Part shown: piece after piece, positions 34,313 through 45,063 of the stretch
Layout: every line of letters starts with the position of its first letter
How positions within the stretch are numbered: position 1 is the stretch's first letter
Source: Pilatotrama ljubarskyi
Lineage: Eukaryota > Basidiomycota > Agaricomycetes > Polyporales > Polyporaceae
Length of the DNA: 64,000 bases
Assembly (NCBI GenBank): GCA_022385805.1
Contig: MU277687.1
Coordinates: 402,245 to 466,244, forward strand
Reading direction: 5' to 3'
Notes under the pieces: model-generated
The model's input: the letters and a program-made list of their open reading frames with translations, nothing else
What the model was told of the DNA's origin: nothing
Database searches by the model: none
Translations under genes and position numbers: made by a program

Positions 34313-35819
34313 ATGAGTGCGATCTCAGATACAGATAGACGCCCGATGAGACGCCGTGGCCCGTCGCCTCCCGTCGCGTCGCCTCTCGCCGTGGCGTGTG
34401 CCAATCTTGCCACCCATTCAATACATTCCTCTGGGCGTATCTGTGCCTGTGCAATGTCTGAAGACGACCTGGATGCTCTCCTCGCTGCGAACGAGTTTCT
34501 CGAGGACATGGATGATGAAGATCTCGAGGAGGATGAGGAGGAGGACACCCTCCTATCGGGATTTATGGTGGGAGGTGCTGCAGCGAGCAAGGCGATGCGA
34601 AACGAAGCCCGTCGCCGTCGGTACCTCAGGCGCAAGGAGCTGCTTCCCGACCCAAGGGAAGAGACGCCTTGGCAGAGACTCTACGCCTCCCGCAGCGATA
34701 GAGCATTCATCACTACCATGGGCATCGACGTTGCAACATTTCATCACATTCTCGACGGAGGCTTCAGCTCACGCTGGGAGTCACAACCTGTTCAGCGCGT
34801 AGATGTCCAGCAGCTCGGTGTACCTCGTGTCTTGCGGCGCTCACTTGACGCAGCCGGTGCACTTGGCCTCGTTCTTCACTGGTTATCCTCGAGCATGCGC
34901 GAGACCGGCCTTCAGCAAATCTTTGCCCTTACCCCCGCAACCGCCAACCGTTATCTCCAAACTACCATTGATCTTCTCCATGACACCCTCCTTGAGCTCC
35001 CCGATGCTGTGATTTCCTGGCCAACGCTCGCAGAATTCCAGGAATACTCCGACATCATCTCTGCCTTGTACCCACTGCTTGTCGGAGCCTTTGGTACAGT
35101 CGATGGGCTCAAGCTTGCTGTCCAGGTCTCTGCCGATGAAGAGATCGAGAATGCAACCTACAACGGCTGGCTGCATGATCATTTCATCACAAATATCTTG
35201 TCGTTCTGCCCGAAAGGTGTGTCTCTGTGTAATGCATGCTGCAGTCGTTCTTGAGCTTGATTGCTATGCTATAGGGACACTCATACATGCCATCCTGAAT
35301 GCTCCCGGGAGTTGGCACGATGCAAAAGTTGCTCGGGAACTCTATGAGCGTCTGTTAAACCACACACCTCCCGGATACTATCTCGTCGCCGATACTGCTT
35401 TCCCCCGGACCACGCCCGATATCCAGCAGCATATCCGCGCACCCGTAAAGTCTGACGACCCTCTTCCCGACGACCCCCGAGAGCGCCGGAGCTTTGTGCT
35501 GATGAGCCGCCAGCTGCTCAGTTGTCGTCAATCCGCCGAGTGGGGCATGCGGGAGATTCAAGGCTCATTTGGGCGACTACGGATTCCTCTCCCGATCGAC
35601 AAGGCGCCCCAACGTCTCAAAATCCTCACGGTAATAGTTCGCATGCACCAAGTCCGTGTCCGACGGGTCGGGATCAGTGAGATTCGGAATGTGTATGTTC
35701 CAATCTGGCGAGAGGGCGATGAACTAACCAAACTTTGGTTTGAATGGGAGAAGATGCTGTTCTCAGAGATAAGGAGATTGGACAGGGTCTCAAAGTTCCA
35801 TCATGTATCAGAGGACTAG
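34313..35819 (+). CDS. PIF/Harbinger transposase (DDE_Tnp_4 type)
   Basis: Two exons, 34313-35216 and 35275-35819, encode 482 residues; a start at 34454 (MSEDDLDALLAANEF) is an alternative. An acidic segment (near residues 48-80) precedes a helical region (PWQRLYASRSDRAFITTMGI; ALGLVLHWLSSSMRETGLQQ). The RNase-H-like nuclease follows. The catalytic acids are the Asp of GTVDGLKLAVQ (about residue 264), the Asp of YLVADTAFPR (about 341) and the Glu of WGMREIQGSFGRLR (about 395). NAPGSWHDAKVARELYE is the conserved block between the first two. The 58-nt intron sits between SFCPK and GTLIHAILNAPG. In this superfamily the transposase needs a MYB-like partner to enter the nucleus or bind the ends, which is the neighbour at 35836-37806. 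No frameshift or internal stop is seen. Confidence 0.9.
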
Positions 35820-35835
35820 AGAGGCATCGAAGGCC

Positions 35836-37806
35836 TTACATTGACACACTGTATGAATCCGATACATCATCTGCATAGCCCGAGTCAGATGAGATAGGCG
35901 CGCCTGAACCCGCTTGCGCAAGGCCAAAGTTGAGCATCATTTGCATGATGCGCAACTCATTCTGCAAGCGCGAGTTTTCCATTAGAAGCTCAGTCCGCTC
36001 ACGGGACAAGTCTTCAACCCGTCTCCGGAGCTCCCTCAACTCCGCACGGTCATCACGAGATGCGAGGACGTTCGCCAACATCTCGAGTCGTTGGACCCGG
36101 GACTGCTCACGAGCGGCTTCACGCTCTGCTCGTGCACGAGGGTCGAGGTGCTCCTCTAGGGCTGCCAACAAGCTGCTGGCCCGTTGCCGATGGCGTAACG
36201 CAACATCTGCCCGTGTTGTCGAGCGCTCGCTTGACTGCTTGTGGTCTGCCTGTAGACAAAGAGTGTGAGCAACTAAAGGAATGGATGCATTGAGAGAAGA
36301 CACACCCAAGACGCTTGATCAGGACACTCAGCCTTGCACCGCTTGCGTGGTCGAGTGTCATTCCCACAGTTGCCATCAGGCTCGCTGTCACTGTCTATGC
36401 CCTCGGATGCACCACCCTCTTCAATACCACCACATGCAACTTCTTCGGCAGGTCCGCTGTCAGACTCGCCATCAGAGTCTGGTGAGACATCACGATCAGC
36501 TTCCCACTCGGGAGGAATGGGGTCGTCATCGACGATGCCGAGGCAGACGCGTCGCTCGATCTCGCGCTCAATGCGCTTCGCCTCACGAACGTCCGGTGGG
36601 CAGTCTGGATCACCCGTTGGCTTCTTTACGTTCACAAGCTACAGGCAAGAACTTAGCAGTGCTAGCCAAGCATGCACAAGAGACATACCTTGTAGTACTT
36701 TGTCCGCAGAGACTGGACGTCCCGTCGCGGTCGCCCACGGGTCGATGCATATGCATTATAGCCTGCGCAGACCCTCTCCCAACCATGCATACCAATAGGC
36801 ATATGCGAACGGACCAGGCGCAGGAGCTCTGTCACATCGGCAGATGAGAAGTTCATCACCCCCCGCCTTCGTCCACCACGCCGCCGAGGTGGAGGTAGCC
36901 CAGCACCTGAGGTGCTACGGGCAGTCGGTGTCACATCTGCAGCCTGCCGAGGATGAGTGTGCTGCTGAGAGGACGTCACCGAGGGCGCAGAAGATGTTGC
37001 GGCTCGACTGTGAGGGGTCGCAGCCGTCGAAGGCTCACTGCGGCGGCCACCGCCCCGCTTCCTCTTCTGTGGACGGATCTCCTGGTGCTGCTGTTGAGAT
37101 GGAGGTTGGGAGGAGTGGGCAGCGACCTCGATGGACAAGGAAGGCTCTGTCGTGGGGCGACCCAGCGGGTGGGAGGGGGTAGCTGCCCGCTCAGTGAGAC
37201 TCAAGGATGCACCCGGCGCATCAACGTCTGGCGGGTGTGCGTACAGCTGTAATGATGTGGGAGGGGGTTGCACCAAGGACGCAGCGGGCGACGGGATCTG
37301 GAGCGGCTGCGGAGGTGGAGGGACCTGACGGCGAGTGGCCGACCGCGTTTCGTAGCGTTTCGAGACATCTACATGATAAATTATGAGCCTAGAACATACT
37401 GCAAATGCGTATAGAGACGTACCGGATGTTGCGGCAGGTTGTGGCATTGAGCTTGCGGGGCTGCTGCCGCTGCCAGCGGGAGTACCAACAGCGGGCGCTT
37501 CAAGTGGCGGCACGAGCTCTTCGGTAGCGGACAGATCTCCTGTGAACCATCATCAGTGCACATCCCGTGCAATGCAGATTCAGCTGCATACCGGGAAGTA
37601 ATGCAGCGGCTTGCGGGAAGCTCCATTGTTGCATCTCGAAGCTGGGATCTGGTGGATGTCAGCCCAGTCGCAGTGAGCCAAAAGAACTAAGAAAAGACCT
37701 CACCGTATCCAAAGAGCTCACCGCTGCCTTGTGACCCCGATGGGGCAGGAGCAGCAGAACCCTGCGTACTCGATGGCCAAAGTGGATCGTAGAAAGGAGA
37801 CGACAT
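35836..37806 (-). CDS. Harbinger second gene: MYB/SANT-like DUF6818 DNA-binding protein
   Basis: Six exons on the minus strand close in phase: 37704-37806, 37592-37648, 37423-37539, 36689-37368, 36306-36638, 35836-36249. They encode 567 residues. The N-terminal half is Pro/Ser/Gln-rich with a basic patch (PQKRKRGGGRRSE) and a second one (PPPRRRGGRRRG), likely nuclear localisation signals. Residues about 266-350 form the MYB/SANT-like domain: NFSSADVTELLRLVRSHMPI, HGWERVCAGYNAYAS, RDVQSLRTKYYKLVNVKKPT and GDPDCPPDVREAKRIEREIE. This order is that of DUF6818. An acidic stretch and a C-terminal coiled coil (RRRVEDLSRERTELLMENSR) follow, suited to oligomerisation. By analogy with PIF/Harbinger partner proteins it should bind the element ends. 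The gene converges on the transposase. Confidence 0.85.
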
Positions 37807-38146
37807 CTGTCGGTTGTGCATTAGCAGGCTATAGCTTCCGGTGCCCAGATTCATCCCCAAACCGATCAGAGAGATGTGGGAGACCTACAATGAGTGTGTG
37901 GAGGCTCAGGAGCCAGAAATAAGGTATATACAGAAGGGCAAGGGGTATAGACAACGTGCAAGCAGTGGTTGTTGACGTGTTGAAGTTGTGAGGACGCGTC
38001 GTCGAGTTCACGCGTCTCGACGCCCATTTAGGCGCTCATACAGATCTCGAGATCGTTGTTACATCCCAAATTGGGGAGGTATCCGCTTGCCGAGGGGCTC
38101 GGCACGACTCGTTGTGGGCGCGCAAGGCCATGATATGCGCGTCTGG

Positions 38147-38182
38147 AATCTGGAAGGGGGGGTCCCCCCCCCCTTCCAGATT
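38147..38182. repeat. Perfect 16-bp hairpin inside the transposon
   Basis: Arms 38147-38162 and 38167-38182 (AATCTGGAAGGGGGGG and its complement) enclose a 4-nt loop. The right arm lies in a run of ten C. The arm core TCTGGAA resembles the subterminal motif near the right end, so it may be a transposase-binding or structural element. Confidence 0.8.
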
Positions 38183-38294
38183 CTGGGTCTCCACGGGCGC
38201 TTGACTCGTTAAGCGAACTTTGGAAAACCTGGTCGGAGTTTCAAAATGTCACGCTGAAAATTCGAGACACTCGTATTTGGAATCTGGACGTTCC

Positions 38295-38329
38295 AGAACT
38301 GTATCCAGACGGCCTACGGATAGTCACCC
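38295..38329 (-). repeat. Right terminal inverted repeat
   Basis: This is the reverse complement of the left end over 31 of 35 positions and ends TAGTCACCC directly before the ACT duplication. Subterminal copies of TCTGGA and TCCAGA lie just inside. Confidence 0.93.
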
Positions 38330-38332
38330 ACT

Positions 38333-38785
38333 GTGCTAATCTGAGTAAGCGTGCGCAGCTCCTTGAATTGCAGAGTACAGTGTGGATGTAAGCGCAGAGA
38401 TCCCTGCTTACAAAGGAGCATTTGTTATCCACTTCCAGCCAGGCAACTTCATAAGCGGACTACTTGCTCAGGACCTGATGCAGCCTTGTAAACAGTTCGT
38501 TGACAGCAGTCCAACGTTGAGTTCGGTTTAGGTCAAATTGCAAGCGCGTTCAGGATGGGAACACAGGCTATTGCCCCTCGCGAGTGCGTTCTCCTCCTAC
38601 CTGACAGTGTCTCAAGCAGCTCCTGAACACCATGACTGCGACCAGTCCCGGAGGAACTTTGCAGAAAGCGCCCGCGCGCCTCTCAACGAGAGGGATAATG
38701 ATCACCGGTCGACCTGGATCGACTTACGGCCGGGCAAATATCCTCGTTGCCATTCGGTCCAGCTCTTGCGGACACTGCCGCGGAA
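38333..38785. other. Transposon flank / SDR 3' region
   Basis: About 0.45 kb between the right target duplication and the SDR stop. I see no gene or second element. Confidence 0.45.
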
Positions 38786-40010
38786 TCAAAGCCCCAGGTC
38801 CTTCCGTTCATTCAGGAGGCGCCCCTCCATGCCACCTTCGATCATCAAGACCTGGCCCGTAATGTGTCCTGAGAGAGACGGCGAGGACATGATGACGACT
38901 TGGCCAGCTACATCTTCCGGCGTGGCCACCTTCTTCAGTGGAGTGCTGCGCAAGTCCGCGTTACCGTTGATGAGGATGTGCTCGTGGCGGAAGTCACTCA
39001 CGTAGCCAGCGCTCGGTACACGACATTGGGGTCCTTGAGCGACTCCTCTGCCATGGGGGTCTTCACCCATCCTGCAGCATGTTTCAGTAGACCTCAACAC
39101 GGCACAGAGGAACCGTACCTGGAGCAATCGCGTTGACCCGCCCTCTGGGAGCAATCTTGACGATCTCGTTCTTCAGGCTGAGGCACAGCCCATACATCAT
39201 CGCTGTCCAAGGCACATGCGTTCAGCGTTCCTCAACCCCACCCTCCAGTCCGTCTTGATACTCACCGCTCTTGGTAGCAGAATAGTCTGCGTGTCCGGCC
39301 TCACCGTACTTGCCCGCCGTGCTCCCAATCAATATGATCGCAGCCTTCTCCTTTTCACCGTCCCCCGCCTTCTCCAGCCCACGCAGATACTCCCGCGCAA
39401 CCAGGAACGACGAAGTCAAGTTCGTACTGAACGTCGACTCCCACTGCTCCAGCGACATCTGCGCAACGGGCACGTCCCTGGTCTCGTAGTACGCATGGTT
39501 GATCACCACGACCTGCACCACGCCGAACCCGTTCAGCGGGTCAGCTGCCGACACGAAGAGTCTCTGGACGTCCGCCTCGCGCTTCAGGTCTGCTTGGAGC
39601 GCACGCAGGCGTGATGGGCCAAACTCCGCGAGCAGCGGCTCTAGCGGGGCCGACTTGGTGTTGTAGTGCGCAGTGACGCGTGCGCCGACCTCTGTTTCGC
39701 ATGCATCAGCGTTGTCCGACGGCGCAATGGCAGGGAATAACGGAAAACCAATGGCAGGGAACGCGAGATCAATGCAAATAGTACTGGGTCAGGAGCAGCG
39801 ATGATGAAACAGGCACTGAGCCCTATAGATGACTGGAAGGATGGGATACTGACGGAGAAAGCTTCGCGCGGTGGCAAGGCCAATACCGCCGCTTGCGCCT
39901 GGGGATCCAAGGAGTACGTGTGTCAGGAGACATTCTTATTGACTGGTGTGATCACTGAAGTCGGACGTACCTGTAATTAGGACATGGACGTCTCGGAGGC
40001 CGAAATCCAT
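38786..40010 (-). CDS. Short-chain dehydrogenase/reductase
   Basis: Six exons: 39971-40010, 39854-39898, 39266-39691, 39119-39202, 39002-39071, 38786-38945, giving 274 residues. The classical SDR fold is clear. The cofactor motif TGxxxGxG is in HVLITGASGGIGLATARSFL and is followed by VGARVTAHYNTKS. NNAG is replaced by VVINHAYYETRD. The catalytic Ser lies in ILIGSTAGKYGEAG and YxxxK in ADYSATKS. Then come RGRVNAIAPGWVKTPM and the C-terminal GHITGQVLMIEGGM. The ARVTAHYN turn suggests NAD(P)H use, but the substrate cannot be assigned. The intron inside the second beta strand is the longest (162 nt). A TATATATAG run near 40202, about 190 bp upstream, may be its TATA box. Confidence 0.9.
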
Positions 40011-40949
40011 GCTCTTCACTGTCGGTTAGCACTGTGCTACCTGGTATGATCTGCTCGAGTGCAAGCTCGTCACCGCTCAAGGAGGGTGGCACCGTTCACT
40101 CCATCGATGAAGCTTTGTCCTCACGGGAGCGGACTGACTCACGCAGTTCCGTCCAACTCCGATGACGCAGGGAAGGCCTCAAGTTGTTCCCAGTATCAAG
40201 GTATATATAGTGGATCCGAAGATTATTTACAACCTAGAAGTCTGCAGGAGAGACCAATGCGTGAGTGCATGCACGCCATCGTACAAGCCGTGAATCGAGC
40301 ATACCGCTTGGAGTTGCGATATGTAGTGGCCTGCTGACTCTCGTTCTAGAACGCGAATCCGCTACGTAGAATACACTGTGTACAGGTTCAGCTGGGATAT
40401 GCTTGATACGTGAGACGTGGAGTGGGACTTGTCATCTGAGGTATCGCCGTGCATTGTAACTGTAGAGAATACGAGACTGCAATATGTATGACTGAATAAG
40501 GGTACGAGATGCTCAACACTCAGAGGACGAAAACAATGTCCAACTAAGGACTTGTGATACGACCACAGGGGCGGTGCGAGGACAAGACTCGTGAGTGGTC
40601 GTGAAGCACGTCTTGGCGGCGAGAGAGCGAGGAGGTAGAGGTCCGGGAGACTAGAGGCGAGGAAATGCTGATGATACAACGATCCAAGTGGAACGGCTTG
40701 AAATAGCGATGAGCGGTGCGACGACAAGGATGTACTTCGTGTTAGTGCGGGTATCGGTAGTCCAGGATGGGATGGGATTCGATGGGATGAAGATGCAAGA
40801 GAGATGAGAATGTGTATGCGATGTCCAAAGATGCGTGACTTGAGATGAGATGCAAATGTGAGATGGACGTCCGTCACGGTAAATGCGACGCGGGCAGGGC
40901 AAGCTTATCGTCCGCCGCGCGCGAGGAGAGAGCGCCGCTCAACGTGCTC
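40011..40949. other. SDR promoter / OTU gene 3' region
   Basis: About 0.94 kb. It contains the SDR upstream sequence and a long open stretch on the minus strand (40362-40877) that looks like Ser/His/Leu-rich noncoding translation. No gene is supported. Confidence 0.4.
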
Positions 40950-42670
40950 TTATATCTTCAGCTCCCGGAACCCACGGACGTCCAGCCGTCCTGTCCCGTT
41001 CTTACGCCACTCAGCGTTCGCCTCGCGGTCTTCCTCGGACGTCTCGCCCGCCACCGGCTTGCTCCCCGACTTCTGGAACTTCCCGCCAGGGATGACGATC
41101 TTGCCTGCACTCCGTGTCCGCGCAGTCGTGCGCGCCACAGACGCTGCCCGAGGCTTTGGCAAGCCCAACCTCTTCCGCTGGCGGCGTGTAAGGGGCTTCT
41201 CGGCTGGAGGATCGGGCGGCGGTGGCGTCGGCTCCGGCGAAGAGAGCGAAGATAGGGAGCTCACTGACTCCGCCGATGACCCTGTTGCAGACAGATCAGG
41301 GGTGTCCATGTCATCCGTGTCCATGCTGAGGTCCTTGCCAGCGAGGGCCGACAGCGCTGGGGACTCGGTATTCAGCGTGGAAGCAGGTCGAGATGAACTC
41401 TTAGCACGCTTAGCAGCGCTCTGTGAGCTCTCCGATGCCGCCTGTGACGACGCCGATGACTCGTCGAACGTCCGCTTCGGTGAACGGTACGAATGGGGTT
41501 CCAACGAGGAGACGCCCGGGAAAGCGGATACCCGCGACGAAGGTGCAGTGGATGGTGGCGGAGAAGGAGAAGCGGAGCCTGGTAGGGGGATCTGCGAAGG
41601 TGTGGGAGGTAGCGTGTCGTGCTCCGATTGAGCCAGCACCGACGCGACCGTCTTCTTGGCTTCTCGCTTCGGGGCTTTGACCGGCTTGGCCTTAACCTTG
41701 GAAGCAGGTTTCTTTGACGGTGACGAAGGTGGTTCTTCGTCTGGCGCTGGCATTTCAACTACGTTCGGTAGACCGGTGTGCGGACCTCGAAGGTTCCTAA
41801 TTGATGAGAAGTGCTCCCAATCATGGTAGCTGTTATGCTGGTCAGGCACTATAGGATTGGGACACACATGCAGGGACGTACGCAACGTAGACGGTCCCTT
41901 GAGTGGTCGACACCTCCACATCATCCGAGGTACTCTTCTCCGAAGCGGAACGGAGGCGTTCTCGCCTTTGGCGACGCTTCTCGCGACTGTCAAGGGTGGA
42001 ATCCTCGCGAGGAGTGGATGACTCCGCCTGAGAGACCTCGTCCGTGAAATCTCCGCCAGCATCCCACTCAATAACATAGACGAGCCCAGGCTGAATGACC
42101 TTGACATTCCTCTTCGTCATATGTGCGAATGCCGACAGCTCGAGATGGCCTCCATATGTCGCTGTCGCAAGCCCAGTCAGAACGTCAGACACAGCAGTAG
42201 ACAATTCGCCCAGGTACCTTGTTGGCGCATACAGGATAAGTGATGTTCGAGGCCCCGCTCATCCTCAACGAAGGGCGCGTAGCGCTCCTTATGGGACTCG
42301 ATCCAGTCGCATATATCTTGCCTCAGCTTGAGGTGGTGTGACGGCGTGCCGTACAGTTGATCGGAAAGCGCCCTGAAGAGACAGTTCCCGTCGCCGATCG
42401 TGTGTGCTGCATAGAGGCCTAGCTGGCGTAGCTGGGCATCCAGCATCTGACTATTCTCCTCAGGGTTGGTCACGATGGGCTGAAGGCGCAAGATGACCAT
42501 AAACATGTGGTCGAGCGACGATAACGATCTGACCGCTCACCTTCCCCCTGCTCCTCGTCGTGCGGGACCGCACTGGGACGCTAAGCGATCAGTCATCGGA
42601 GGACGACAGTCCACACGATGGACTCACTCTGCGGGGCCTGGCGAGCGTGCTTTCGCTTCGGGGGACCCAT
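40950..42670 (-). CDS. OTU-domain deubiquitinase, OTUD3-like
   Basis: Five exons: 42628-42670, 42541-42572, 42218-42479, 41878-42161, 40950-41837, giving 502 residues. A short basic N-terminus (MGPPKRKHARQAPQ) leads into the OTU protease. The catalytic Asp/Cys block is HTIGDGNCLFRALSDQLYGT, followed by RQDICDWIESHKERYAPFVE, YGGHLELSAFAHMTKRNVKV and the catalytic His region VYVAYHNSYHDWEHFSSIRN. OTUD3 relatives cleave Lys-linked ubiquitin chains. The C-terminal half is Pro/Ser/Lys-rich and disordered with a basic stretch (LTRRQRKRLGLPKPR), possibly a nuclear signal. Exon 2 (32 nt) begins after a CAG at 42573; the alternative acceptor upstream breaks the phase. The catalytic residues are intact. 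Confidence 0.9.
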
Positions 42671-43549
42671 ATATGAGAGTGTTGTTCGTGCTCGTTGTCG
42701 TTGTCGGTGGGGTCGAGGTGGTTGAAAACCAACCGGCAAAGCGGTGTTCCGGGGTCTCGGGAGTGATGGACTTCGGACACCACTATAGCCACAACGTGGC
42801 CACCTCGCGGCGCTGATGGCGTCTTGTTCTCTCTGGCGGTGGGAGTCCGCTGGATGCAGAAAGACAGCAGCGCAACAAGTAGAACGTGTTCCAGATGTAT
42901 AGGGCAAGAGGAAGATGCCAGCAGAATGAGCTGCAGGGCGCACAGCGTGTGCCAGAACTGTGCAGAATCACTGATCTGGCCGAGTCCGGGCGTCAGCATT
43001 TATGGCGGAGCTGTCTTTGCTGTGGGCAGTTTGGAGCGCCGACTGTTCCACCGACGGGGCGCCAGAGGCGGGCCGATCGCAGCGTCGGGGCCCGGGTGGC
43101 GGAGGCGGAGGAGCGACTCGGTGTCTCGCTGCGGTGGGCACGTCGTCCACGACGTCGACAACGCCTGTCTCATCAATACTGTACTCGTCACGACGCACGC
43201 AGGTCGGTATGTCGCTCTTCTGCTATTGAACTACACGGGACTGATATACTCTACTGCGTTCCCACGTAGGTGTGTCGAGCCTGCGGATCGCACTACTGTG
43301 GCTGCGTGGAGACATTCCTCCCAGGCCCTTCTATCTCGACGTTGACTACGCCGTGCTTGCCTCTGTCCTTGCCCGCAGTTGCTTCTGAACTCAGACGGCC
43401 ACCTCGCTATTGATCCCTGCGCAATCCGCAGCATCGCGCGTCCCAACCGTCCACGGAAACTCGGATCTTTCTCAACCCAATCGCAATCAGTCACAAGTAG
43501 CCTCGCCTGGCGTCCTAAATACCCGCTCGCTCCTTGTATTTCTACCACG
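42671..43549. other. Divergent region, OTU gene / F-box-like gene
   Basis: About 0.88 kb between two divergent starts. It contains GC-rich short open stretches in several frames but no family similarity or splice chain. Confidence 0.4.
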
Positions 43550-44726
43550 ATGGTCATCCTGGACGAGAAGATGATGCTTCCCCCGCCCCCTCCCTACATC
43601 GAGGCTGGCCCCGTCAGCCCCCCGCCCTTCCCGGTGCAAAACCGACCCCCGCCGACACTGGTCACACTGCCCCCGCACCTCCTGCTGCGCGTCGTGTATG
43701 AAACGTTCACGCAAGGAGAATTCAAGAAGCAACGCAAGGTCTTGTACTGGTTGACGATGAGCCTAAGGCTCGTCAGTCGAGCGCTGTATATCGGTGAGCA
43801 ACATTCCCTATCCCCTCGGGGAGAGGAAGATGGCGCCCACGCTTGTCGAGGGGTGCACGCCGACGCTCAGACCCGTCGATGTTCACACCGGACGACAAAC
43901 ATATCGAGCTACATGCGCTGTATCGCCCCTCTTCTGTACCAATCATGTAGTACAAGAGGCAAATACAGTGACGTGTTCGTAGGCTCCATGCCTCTCCCGT
44001 TCGAAGCATCGCGCTGGAGTATCCCGTCGGACTCCCAGAACTGACATCATACCATCCGCAGCCTGCATGCACGTCCTACGCTCCGCATACCTCCCCGTCT
44101 ACGCCTCGCTCGTCCGACCTCCATATACCTCCGACCCCTTCCCGCTTTCGCTGCCCGACAGCCCCTTCGCATCCTACGTCTCCTCCTCATCCCCCCTATC
44201 CTCATCGCTCCTTCCGCTGCAATCAGTGCAGCGTGAGACCCGCGTGCTCGACCTCTTCATCGCACTCAAGGTGCGCGAGGACGTGTGGGCTGACGACTCG
44301 GAGCTCCACCTCGAGCGCGAGGAGAGCTTCAAGGACCTCTTTGACCTCATGCAGCCCCGCGCCCGGCTCGAGGACCTCATCCGCCACTACGGCCGGCGCG
44401 AGGGCGTCATCTCCGTCCCGTCCACCTCGGGCACCACTCCAGTCATGTCGTCTCCGTGCTCGAAGAAGAGCGCGAACGGCTCGATGGATTCCTCGGGCAG
44501 GAGCAAAGGCATGAGCCGGAACACACCTGTGATGTTGCCTTTCCACGCCATATCGGTGTCCTTCTCCCCGAGGTCCGTCGGCGTGGTGCTCCTGACGAAA
44601 GAGCGGAAGAAGACCATCGTGCAGATTCCGCGGACGAGGGAGGAATCGTTGGAGCACTCTGCGAGGAAGCTCGTTTGGGACTTGAAGGATTGGATCGCTG
44701 CCAATCCCAATCATGGCATCCGTTGA
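43550..44726 (+). CDS. Conserved hypothetical protein with F-box-like N-terminus
   Basis: Two exons, 43550-43793 and 44062-44726, encode 302 residues. After a Pro-rich start (MMLPPPPPYIEAGPVSPPPF) comes LVTLPPHLLLRVVYETFTQG with LYWLTMSLRLVSRALYIACM, which resembles an F-box-type helical motif (L-PxxLL and LRLVSR). The rest has VLDLFIALKVREDVWADDSE and a C-terminal VSFSPRSVGVVLLTKERKK block, and ends WIAANPNHGIR. I recognise no enzyme motif. If the F-box reading is right it would be an SCF adaptor. The intron (268 nt) is much longer than others in the window, but the junction GCC TGC keeps the frame. Confidence 0.72.
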
Positions 44727-45063
44727 ACATGAGATTCGACGTCGCAAGTCAATTCCTATATACCATGTGGATCGGATGTATCAGCACGGAGTCCTTGTAT
44801 TAGTACGTTGTACTTCATAGGAACATATCCTGTCATGTAAACATTACCCTTCCTCCGGACGCCTTCAGTCTTCGGAGTGGTCATAAACATCAGCATGTAA
44901 TCATAACAACAGTACATAAACACATCCAAGTCTGAGTATGTAATAGTGTCCTCCTACGCTACATATACATCCGCCGTCTCCCATAGGTGCGCCAGAGGCG
45001 CTGGCTCGTAGGTCTTCAGCGCGGCTGCCCAAGCGGCTGCAAGCCAGAGCTCAGCTCTCGCTC
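44727..45063. other. F-box-like gene / UBE2S-like gene convergent region
   Basis: About 0.34 kb, AT-richer, with probable 3' UTRs only. Confidence 0.45.

Larger units (their letters stand above)
34168..38332. mobile_element. Complete PIF/Harbinger DNA transposon with target-site duplication
   Basis: The element spans 34171-38329 (4159 bp) and is flanked by ACT on both sides (34168-34170 and 38330-38332), a 3-bp duplication as expected for PIF/Harbinger. Its ends are inverted repeats of 35 bp with 31 matches. Inside are two multi-exon genes facing each other, a DDE transposase (plus) and a MYB/SANT-like DUF6818 protein (minus), with 16 bp between their stop codons. Two-gene organisation, 3-bp duplication and short TIRs are the established hallmarks of the superfamily. 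Both genes are open and their catalytic residues are present, so the copy may be recent or active. The ACT duplication differs from the TWA often reported for plant and animal members. Confidence 0.93.

Noticed and set aside
40362..40877. 171-codon minus-strand open frame
   Set aside because: It is Ser/His/Leu-rich without a recognisable domain and lies where the OTU gene's 3' UTR is expected.
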